Origin: Calditrichota bacterium
Lineage (GTDB): Bacteria > Zhuqueibacterota > Zhuqueibacteria > Zhuqueibacterales > Geothermadaptataceae
Reading direction: 5' to 3'
Assembly (NCBI GenBank): GCA_008501545.1
Contig: QQUM01000459.1
Coordinates: forward strand, 1 to 8,007
Length of the DNA stretch: 8,007 nucleotides
In this document: piece after piece, positions 1 through 5,993 of the stretch
Numbering within the stretch: the first letter of the stretch is position 1
How the letters are laid out: every line of letters begins with the position of its first letter
Program-made: the position numbers and the translations under genes
Notes under the pieces: generated by a model
Seen by the model: the letters and a program-made list of their open reading frames with translations, nothing else
Databases searched by the model: none
Told to the model about the DNA's origin: nothing

Positions 1-1
1 G

Positions 2-268
2 TGTTATTTCAATATCGAAGATCTCCCAAATGCAATTCGTTTTTTGCACAAGTGTGAAAATGCTGGCAAAAAGCACAGCGCCGATGAGGCATTTCTATTT
101 TCAACCTATACAAGCCTTGGGCAGTGTTATTCTTTTGCGGGAGAACACAAAAAAGCATTGGACTATTTCGAGAAAGCCTACGCCATTGAGTCCGATGATA
201 CGCAATTGAACGAATGGATTGAAAAATTGCGTGAGATTGTAGATGTCGGCGGAAATTCGAAGAATTGA
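2..268 (+). CDS. TPR-repeat protein, C-terminal fragment (5' end outside window)
   Basis: The reading frame is open from the left edge of the window to TGA at 266-268, giving 88 residues of a longer protein. A TTG at 44 is available as a start, but coding-like sequence (CYFNIEDLPNAIRFL) continues upstream of it, so this is the tail of a gene. The fragment is helical. One clear tetratricopeptide repeat is visible, with the usual small and aromatic positions (Y-x2-LG-x-CY, then GEHKKALDYFEKAYAIE), preceded by a weaker helix pair. TPRs are protein-interaction scaffolds; the partner and the domains attached upstream cannot be known from here. The gene ends 53 nt before the next gene, without a convincing terminator between them. 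Confidence is high for a TPR fold and none is possible for a specific function. Confidence 0.8.
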   Translation, partial: CYFNIEDLPNAIRFLHKCENAGKKHSADEAFLFSTYTSLGQCYSFAGEHKKALDYFEKAYAIESDDTQLNEWIEKLREIVDVGGNSKN

Positions 269-307
269 AGCTCTTGAAAAGTAAATATGATTTCAAATAA
301 AAATAGT

Positions 308-313
308 GGAAGG
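308..313 (+). promoter_or_regulatory. Ribosome binding site of the M1-like peptidase gene
   Basis: GGAAGG lies 8 nt before the ATG at 322, a normal Shine-Dalgarno spacing. It supports 322 as the start, which also places a complete signal peptide at the N-terminus. Confidence 0.65.
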
Positions 314-321
314 AAATTCGG

Positions 322-2052
322 ATGATTGACCAAAATCGACTGACTCATTTTCTTTTAGGTTTGTCCTTTGTTTGCTGCACGCTTGGCATTCAAGCGCAAG
401 ACCACGTCCACCACACATTCGATATTAAACTCAATCCCACCAAAAAACAAATTGAAGCAACCGATACTATCACCCTTCCGAAAAGTATGCTGCGTGAAAG
501 CAGGGAAGTGCATATTTTGCTCCACGCTGGTTTATCACCAAAAGTTGTAACACCAGGCGTGAAGCTGGAGAAGCTCAGCGAAGAACCCAAAGCCGCCCAG
601 TTCGGGATAAATACCGGTGCAATTGCCATCAATCCATCATTGACAGTCGAGCATTTCCTGCTTGCCATACCGGAGGGTGTGAATGAAATCACATTGCGCT
701 ATGGCGGTGAAATCTACCATCCAATGCAAAAGGCTGGTGAAGAATACGCCCGCAGTTTTAGCGAAACGCCGGGCATTATTTCGGAAGAAGGCGTGTATCT
801 GTGCTCCTCAACTTATTGGTTTCCATGGTTTAATAACGACCTCGTCAGTTTCGATATGAACATATCGACTCCGGCTGGTTGGGAAGCTGTTAGTCAAGGG
901 GAACGGACAGCCCACAAAAAGACAGAAAAAATGGTCGAAGTAACCTGGGCGTCTCCGGAGCCACAGGACGATATTTACCTGATAGCCGCGCAGTTCACAG
1001 AATACGCACGCGCTGTCGGTGCAGCCACGGCGATGGTGTTTCTGCGTGCCCCCGATGACGCACTGGCCAATAAATACCTGGAAACAACAGCCCAGTATCT
1101 CGAAATGTACCGTCAGTTGATTGGTGCTTATCCTTACAAGAAATTTGCCTTGATCGAAAATTTCTGGGAGACCGGGTACGGCATGCCTTCTTTCACTTTG
1201 CTTGGACCGAGAGTTATTCGCTTTCCTTTCATTCTCCATTCATCTTATCCCCACGAAATTCTGCACAACTGGTGGGGCAACAGCGTTTATGTGGATTACG
1301 AAACCGGTAACTGGTGTGAAGGATTGACCGCCTATCTGGCTGACCACCTCATTCAGGAGCAGCGCGGCACCGGTGTGGCGTATCGCCGGGCGACCCTGCA
1401 GAAATACACGGATTACGTCAAAGAAGGCAATGACTTCCCGTTGACCGAGTTTCGTTCGCGGCATTCGTCAGCAACGGAAGCTGTCGGGTATGGCAAAACC
1501 CTGATGCTTTTTCACATGCTGCGGCAGCAGATGGGGGATGCGCTCTTTTCCCGCGCCTTGCAACGGTTCAACCGTCAATTCAAATTCAAAAAAGCTTCCT
1601 TTAGCGATGTGGAATCGGTATTCTCGCAGGTGGCAGAAACTGATTTAAAATCTTACTTTAAACAGTGGGTTGAAGGAAAAGGTGCGCCTGAATTAATGGT
1701 AAAAAATGTCACTGCTAAGGAAAATCAAATAAAATTTACACTGGTGCAGACGGATGATGACCAGGTCTTTTACCTGAAAATTCCGATTGCTGTGCAGATT
1801 GCCGGGCAGGAGCAGATGTTTGCATCTGTGGTGGAAATGGACAAAGCTGAGGCCACATACGAAATTGATCTCCCGGGCAAAGCAGTGCAGATACAGATCG
1901 ATCCGCAATTCGATGTTTTTCGCCGCTTGCACCGGGAAGAAATACCGCCAGCCCTTTCGCAGGTATTTGGAGCAGAGGAGGTTGTCATGGTACTTCCTTC
2001 AGAGGTTTCGGAAGAACTTCTCGCCGGATTTAAAAAATTGGGCGAATCATAG
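322..2052 (+). CDS. Exported M1-like zinc metallopeptidase (N-terminal part of a probable M1-M28-PDZ protein)
   Basis: A 576-residue gluzincin-type peptidase, probably an aminopeptidase or aminopeptidase-like enzyme acting outside the cytoplasm. Residues 1-25 form a signal peptide (hydrophobic core from about residue 10, IQA-Q cleavage after A25, no lipobox). An N-terminal beta-rich region runs to about 200. The catalytic region has GYGMPS at 285-290, where M1 enzymes carry GAMEN, then HEILH at 311-315 (zinc ligands H311 and H315, catalytic E312), NWWGN, and E333 in NWCEGLT as the third ligand. Y390 in VGYGK is the likely transition-state tyrosine. The helix-to-glutamate gap is HEXXH-X17-E, one residue shorter than in classical M1. 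From about 465 a C-terminal beta region leads into an alpha/beta segment that breaks off at TAG 2050-2052. The next gene continues in the same frame with no other stop, so this is probably the first half of one protein. Classical M1 membership is less certain than the metallopeptidase call. Confidence 0.85.
   Translation: MIDQNRLTHFLLGLSFVCCTLGIQAQDHVHHTFDIKLNPTKKQIEATDTITLPKSMLRESREVHILLHAGLSPKVVTPGVKLEKLSEEPKAAQFGINTGAIAINPSLTVEHFLLAIPEGVNEITLRYGGEIYHPMQKAGEEYARSFSETPGIISEEGVYLCSSTYWFPWFNNDLVSFDMNISTPAGWEAVSQGERTAHKKTEKMVEVTWASPEPQDDIYLIAAQFTEYARAVGAATAMVFLRAPDDALANKYLETTAQYLEMYRQLIGAYPYKKFALIENFWETGYGMPSFTLLGPRVIRFPFILHSSYPHEILHNWWGNSVYVDYETGNWCEGLTAYLADHLIQEQRGTGVAYRRATLQKYTDYVKEGNDFPLTEFRSRHSSATEAVGYGKTLMLFHMLRQQMGDALFSRALQRFNRQFKFKKASFSDVESVFSQVAETDLKSYFKQWVEGKGAPELMVKNVTAKENQIKFTLVQTDDDQVFYLKIPIAVQIAGQEQMFASVVEMDKAEATYEIDLPGKAVQIQIDPQFDVFRRLHREEIPPALSQVFGAEEVVMVLPSEVSEELLAGFKKLGES
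2050..2052 (+). other. In-frame amber (TAG) codon splitting the M1-like and M28 reading frames
   Basis: The frame beginning at 322 and the frame of the M28 gene at 2074 are identical (both start at positions 1 modulo 3). Apart from this TAG there is no stop from 322 to 3703. The seven codons between the stop and the ATG read QETQAGE, unremarkable coding sequence. The residues before it (VVMVLPS, then a helix EELLAGFKKLG) and after it (MEIVSDSDL, then KACWVIG) look like a strand-helix-strand unit of one domain. A single G-to-A change from TGG would create this codon. Whether it is a mutation, a sequence error or a readthrough site cannot be told from one sequence. Confidence 0.75.
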
Positions 2053-2073
2053 CAGGAGACCCAGGCAGGTGAA

Positions 2074-3705
2074 ATGGAAATCGTCAGTGATTCCGATTTA
2101 AAAGCATTGCCGGAAAATAAAGCTTGTTGGGTGATTGGCGATAAAAACAAGTTTGCGAAGACGGCTTTTGATGGCGCGGCATCGTTTGGTGCTGCCATCA
2201 CCAATGATGACGTGACAATCGGCAGAGCTGTATTAACATTTGCCGAACACAGTATTATTCTTACAGCGCGCAATTCAAAGAATCCGGATTTCACGGTTGC
2301 ATTTTTGAGCACCAACAATCCAGCCGCACTGGCTGGACTGTCGCGCAAATTGCCCCACTATGGGAAATACAGTTATCTTGCCTTCCAGGGCGATGAGCCA
2401 TCAAACTTTGCCAAGGGACAGTGGGATGCGGTGAACAGCCCGATGACGGTAAAACTTGAAAAAGGCGCTGCCTTACCAAAAGCGACGCTGGCCAAACGAT
2501 CGGCTTTGGCGACACTGCCCCCGGTATTCTCCGATGCACGCATGAAAAAAGATGTCGAATTTCTGGCCTCAGATGAACTGAAAGGTCGTGGCTTCGGCAC
2601 GGCGGGGTTGAACACAGCTGCGGATTACATTAAAGATGCCTTTGCCGCAGCCGGCTTGCAACCCGCTGCGAAAAACGGCACCTATTTTCAAAAGTTTTTC
2701 CATACGGGTGGAATGAAAAACGAAGAAACCATCCTGAAAAATGTCATCGGTTTGAAGCCTGGCGCCAATGAGAAAATGAAAGGCCAATGCGTTGTGCTCG
2801 GTGCACATTACGACCATCTTGGTCTCGGCTGGCCGGATGTGCACAAAGGTGACGAAGGCAAAGTCCATCCCGGCGCTGATGACAACGCCAGCGGTGTGGC
2901 GATTATGCTGGAACTCCTGCGTGTACTAAAGGACTGGCAACCGGATCGCACGGTGATTTTTATCGCTTTTTCCGGCGAAGAAGCCGGGCTTCTGGGCTCA
3001 AAGCATTATGTCAACAATCCGGTCATGTCGCTGGACGGGTGTTTCGGCATGCTGAATCTCGACACTGCTGGCCGGCTTGGCGAACAGAAACTTTTGATTC
3101 TTGGTACCGGATCGGCGAGCGAGTGGGTGCACATTTTTCGCGGCGCCGGTTATGTGACGGGTGTGAATGTGCAGTCGGTAGCCGATGATTTCGGCTCCAG
3201 CGACCAGCGCAGTTTTATTGAAAACGGCGTTCCGGCCGTACAATTTTTCTCTGGTCCACATACGGATTACCACCGTCCTGGCGACACAGCCGACAAGATC
3301 GATTACGCAGGTATGGTAAAAACAGCAGCCGTGCTCAAAGAAGCGGTCGAGTATCTCGCCAGCCGTGAAGAACCGATGACCGTCACGTTGGAAAATGCAA
3401 AACCACAGGCCGCCAAACCGGCCATGCAACCACAGTCAGGGCGCCGCGTCAGCCTCGGTTCTGTACCTGATTTTGCCTTTCCCGGACCGGGCGTGAAAAT
3501 TACCGGCACGACGCCGGGATCACCGGCAGAAGCGGCCGGTTTGAAGGCAGGTGATATTATTACAAAGATCGGCAATGCGGAAATTACCGATCTGCGTGCA
3601 CTCTCCAATGCTTTGAAAGAGCACAAACCCGGGGATGCGGTAAAGCTTGTTTTTAAGCGAGGTGAAAAGGAATTTTCCAAAGAAGTGATTTTGAAGGAGC
3701 GCTAG
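2074..3705 (+). CDS. M28-family zinc peptidase with C-terminal PDZ domain (second part of a probable M1-M28-PDZ protein)
   Basis: 543 residues from the first ATG after the upstream TAG. Residues 1-145 are an alpha/beta region without a signal peptide that appears to finish the domain cut off in the preceding gene. The M28 di-zinc catalytic domain spans about 150-430. It shows GAHYDHLG (H245, D247), GADDNASG (bridging aspartate, probably D269), SGEEAGLLGS (E302 catalytic base and E303 ligand), NLDTAGR (D330) and the last ligand histidine before RPGDT (probably H400). All expected metal and catalytic residues are present, so the domain should be active as an aminopeptidase or carboxypeptidase-like exopeptidase. 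A PDZ domain follows at about 466-543 (SPAEAAGLKAGDIITKIG), usual for substrate or partner binding in exported peptidases. An M28 enzyme of this kind would normally be exported, so the missing signal peptide supports reading it as part of the upstream polypeptide. Alternatively it is separately translated in the cytoplasm or is a non-expressed fragment. It ends in TAG, 260 nt before the kinase gene. Confidence 0.85.
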   Translation: MEIVSDSDLKALPENKACWVIGDKNKFAKTAFDGAASFGAAITNDDVTIGRAVLTFAEHSIILTARNSKNPDFTVAFLSTNNPAALAGLSRKLPHYGKYSYLAFQGDEPSNFAKGQWDAVNSPMTVKLEKGAALPKATLAKRSALATLPPVFSDARMKKDVEFLASDELKGRGFGTAGLNTAADYIKDAFAAAGLQPAAKNGTYFQKFFHTGGMKNEETILKNVIGLKPGANEKMKGQCVVLGAHYDHLGLGWPDVHKGDEGKVHPGADDNASGVAIMLELLRVLKDWQPDRTVIFIAFSGEEAGLLGSKHYVNNPVMSLDGCFGMLNLDTAGRLGEQKLLILGTGSASEWVHIFRGAGYVTGVNVQSVADDFGSSDQRSFIENGVPAVQFFSGPHTDYHRPGDTADKIDYAGMVKTAAVLKEAVEYLASREEPMTVTLENAKPQAAKPAMQPQSGRRVSLGSVPDFAFPGPGVKITGTTPGSPAEAAGLKAGDIITKIGNAEITDLRALSNALKEHKPGDAVKLVFKRGEKEFSKEVILKER

Positions 3706-3716
3706 ATTGGAAGCGA

Positions 3717-3746
3717 TGCGTACCCAGTTTCCAGACTGGGTACGCA
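3717..3746 (+). repeat. Perfect 12-bp inverted repeat (hairpin) after the M28 gene
   Basis: Arms 3717-3728 (TGCGTACCCAGT) and 3735-3746 (ACTGGGTACGCA) are exact reverse complements around the 6-nt loop TTCCAG. The structure begins 12 nt after the M28 stop codon. It lacks the T-run expected of an intrinsic terminator, since GGATTGCAGG follows. It could stabilise the 3' end of the peptidase mRNA, serve as a protein site, or be one copy of a dispersed intergenic repeat. The last idea is favoured by the diverged second copy of the loop region just downstream. Confidence 0.8.
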
Positions 3747-3770
3747 GGATTGCAGGTACTTCCAGCCTGG
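3729..3770 (+). repeat. Two diverged copies of TTCCAGnCTGG
   Basis: TTCCAGACTGG at 3729-3739 (the loop and right arm of the hairpin) recurs as TTCCAGCCTGG at 3760-3770, 31 nt later. The second copy contains its own short palindrome (TCCAG-C-CTGGA, 3761-3771). The arrangement suggests a decayed tandem or composite intergenic element. Only one site is visible, so repetition elsewhere in the genome is inferred. Confidence 0.5.
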
Positions 3771-3842
3771 AGACTTGGAGAGAGAAGAAACATTAATTTG
3801 ATGAGAAAAAATACAATTTCTCGTATCTATGCTTTTTATTAA

Positions 3843-3941
3843 TTCCTATCCATTTTTGCCCATAAGGGACAGGATTGTGAGGCCATCAAAATGAAAGATG
3901 CAGCCAAAGCCCTTGTAGCCGAATTGCATGAGAAAATTTAG
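3843..3941 (+). pseudogene. Short coding-like remnant or leader ORF upstream of the kinase
   Basis: Between TAA 3840-3842 and TAG 3939-3941 there is an open frame whose last part reads like the amphipathic C-terminal helix of a protein (MKDAAKALVAELHEKI from the ATG at 3891). Its GCC-rich codons stand out against the AT-rich gap. A GAGG at 3879-3882 sits 8 nt before that ATG, so a 16-residue peptide could be translated. It may be the surviving tail of a lost gene or a leader peptide for the kinase gene, whose frame is the same and starts 24 nt after the stop. I do not recognise the family, and chance remains possible at this length. Confidence 0.25.
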
Positions 3942-3965
3942 GATTTTCATTTTTTCATTGAACTT

Positions 3966-5972
3966 TTGACACTTCCATTTATTTTGAAAACATCCAATTT
4001 TAACAACTTACTCGTTTCCCACCACAGAGAACTTCTCAATGCGATAACTGATCACCTCTATTTTATTGAGATTTTTGAGGGGCATGCTGTTAATTTTTCC
4101 CACGAGCCATCTATATTTCATCTTGCCGGGTACGAAAAGCAGGAACTTGATTCGTCTCCTGCATTGTGGCAGCATATCATTTACCACGAGGACCGCGCTC
4201 TGGTGAACAGAATGTACGAAAAGGCATTTCGTGGGGAAGACCTGAGCAAACCGATTGAGTACCGTATCGTTCATCATGGCGGTTCGATTCGGTGGGTACA
4301 GGATATGCTTGTTGTGCAAAAAAATGATGAGGGTTATCCTGTTTCCTGTGCCGGGCTGGTCACTGAGATCACCTCGCGCAAAGATAGAGAACTTGGCCGG
4401 AGTTACAGCGATCAGCGCTATGAACGGCTCGTCGGCCTGGTGGCAGATTATATTTATACCGTAAAAATCGAAAATGGGGCACCAGTCGAAACGTACCATG
4501 GGCCAGGCTGCAGTACGATTACGGGCTACAGTTCTCAGGATTTTCTCAACGACAAGGATTTGTGGTACCGCATGGTGCACGTGGATGACCGAGATACTGT
4601 AGAAGAGCAGGCACGAAAAGCTTTGCATGGTGAAGCCGTTCCTTCGCTTGAGCACAGAATTATCCATCGTAACGGGACAATCCGCTGGGTAAAAAATTAT
4701 ATCGTTATCGACAAAAACAAACAGGGGCAGACGATTTCCTACGATGGCATCATTCGTGATATCACGGACAGGAAAAGAGCCGAAATTGCCCTGCGGGAGA
4801 GCGAGCAGCGTTACAAAACGCTTTTGCGATCTGTCACCGACTATATTTTTACCGTAAAAGTAGAAGATGGTGCGGCTGTTGAAACGTCACATGGACCCGG
4901 TTGCGTAGCGGTGACGGGATTTACCCAGGAAGACTTCTCTGACAATCGTCATTTATGGGCAGAAATCGTCGACCCCGCGGACCGGGAGATGGTAAAAGAA
5001 TGGGAAACACGTGCGCTCGCCGGCGAGAAAGTAAAAACGATCGAACACCGCATTCGTCATAAAAATGGTTCGAAAAGGTGGGTGCGCAATACCATCGTAT
5101 CACGATTTGATGAAGGCGAAAATCTTACCTCGTATGTTGGCCTCATCGCCGACATTACCGAGCGTAAACAGGCGGAAGAATTTTCCGAATTACAGCGTCA
5201 GCAGCTCATCCAGGCCGATAAAATGGCAACCCTTGGCACTTTAGTCACAGGCGTGGCACATGAGATAAACAATCCCAACAATTTTATTATGTTGAATGCG
5301 AAGATTCTCGCCCGCGGCTGGGAAGACGCCCACCCTATTTTGGATGAATACTACGAAGAACATGGTGAATTTATCATCGCAGGGATGCCATACTCACAAA
5401 TGTATGACAACATCAACCAGCTCATTGGTGGTGTTTCCAAAGGCGCTGTCCGGATTCAAAAAATCGTCGATAGTCTGAAAGATTTTGCGCGCCAGGATAA
5501 AGGTGACTTGAATGCGGAGATCGACCTGAACAAAGTGGCCAAAGCTGCTATATTAATCGTTCATAATCTGATTCGTAAATCAACGCGAAATTTTTCTGAA
5601 ACGTATATCGAGAACATGCCAACCATAAAAGGAAATTTTCAGCAACTCGAGCAGGTGATCATAAATTTGCTCACCAATTCTTGTCAGGCCCTGCAAAATT
5701 CCGGTAAGTCCTTGAACATTGAGACGCAATTGGATGAAGAGCGGAACATGGTGGCAGTTATTGTGACTGATGAAGGCAAGGGGTTGGATGAAAAGCAACT
5801 GAAGCATATTTTTGATCCGTTTTTCACAACAAACCGGGACAGTGGCGGCACGGGCCTGGGGCTCTCGATCTCTTATCAAATTGCAATGGCACATGGCGGC
5901 TCGATCGAAGTCGAATCATCCCCTGGTAAAGGCACGCAGGCAGCACTTTATTTACCGATTAATAAGGAATGA
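3966..5972 (+). CDS. Soluble triple-PAS sensor histidine kinase
   Basis: 668 residues with no membrane segment or signal peptide, so a cytoplasmic sensor. Three PAS domains lie at about 20-140, 152-275 and 283-403, each ending in a DIT-x-RK-type PAC signature (EITSRK in the first). The second and third are close relatives, about half identical by eye, and share HGPGC (178-182 and 309-313). The kinase core has the H-box GVAHEINNPNNF with phospho-acceptor H432, and a dimerisation domain enlarged by a segment of about 35 residues (roughly 452-487) before the second helix (RIQKIVDSLKDFAR). The N-box has N567 and N571, followed by the G1 box DEGKG (602-606), the F box FDPFFTT and the G2 box GTGLGL (628-633). 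All ATP-binding boxes are intact. The start is uncertain: no ATG occurs before the first PAS domain, and the TTG at 3966 is the only usual start codon after the in-frame TAG at 3939, without a good ribosome site. It should phosphorylate the regulator 21 nt downstream. The PAS ligand or cofactor is unknown. Confidence 0.9.
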   Translation: MTLPFILKTSNFNNLLVSHHRELLNAITDHLYFIEIFEGHAVNFSHEPSIFHLAGYEKQELDSSPALWQHIIYHEDRALVNRMYEKAFRGEDLSKPIEYRIVHHGGSIRWVQDMLVVQKNDEGYPVSCAGLVTEITSRKDRELGRSYSDQRYERLVGLVADYIYTVKIENGAPVETYHGPGCSTITGYSSQDFLNDKDLWYRMVHVDDRDTVEEQARKALHGEAVPSLEHRIIHRNGTIRWVKNYIVIDKNKQGQTISYDGIIRDITDRKRAEIALRESEQRYKTLLRSVTDYIFTVKVEDGAAVETSHGPGCVAVTGFTQEDFSDNRHLWAEIVDPADREMVKEWETRALAGEKVKTIEHRIRHKNGSKRWVRNTIVSRFDEGENLTSYVGLIADITERKQAEEFSELQRQQLIQADKMATLGTLVTGVAHEINNPNNFIMLNAKILARGWEDAHPILDEYYEEHGEFIIAGMPYSQMYDNINQLIGGVSKGAVRIQKIVDSLKDFARQDKGDLNAEIDLNKVAKAAILIVHNLIRKSTRNFSETYIENMPTIKGNFQQLEQVIINLLTNSCQALQNSGKSLNIETQLDEERNMVAVIVTDEGKGLDEKQLKHIFDPFFTTNRDSGGTGLGLSISYQIAMAHGGSIEVESSPGKGTQAALYLPINKE

Positions 5973-5993
5973 AAAGAAATTGTTAAAGAAATT

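Noticed and set aside
274..296. TTGAAA/TTTCAA inverted repeat between the TPR and M1-like genes, as terminator or promoter
   Set aside because: Only 6 AT-rich pairs with an 11-nt loop and no good -10 box at the right distance; likely chance.
2050..2052. TAG read as pyrrolysine
   Set aside because: Nothing in the window supports pyrrolysine use. The M28 gene itself appears to end in TAG at 3703-3705, and these peptidase families are not known to me to carry pyrrolysine.
1770..2348. Antisense open frame of 192 codons crossing the peptidase split
   Set aside because: Opposite conserved peptidase sequence, Ser/Ala-rich with no domain and no ribosome site; it does not explain the TAG.
3717..3760. 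Hairpin as a Rho-independent terminator
   Set aside because: The stem is strong but no T-run follows; GGATTGCAGG comes next. It is reported as an inverted repeat instead.
4008..4667. Antisense open frame of 219 codons across the kinase PAS region
   Set aside because: It lies opposite well-supported PAS domains, has low-complexity hydrophobic content and no recognisable domain; it is a shadow of the sense gene.
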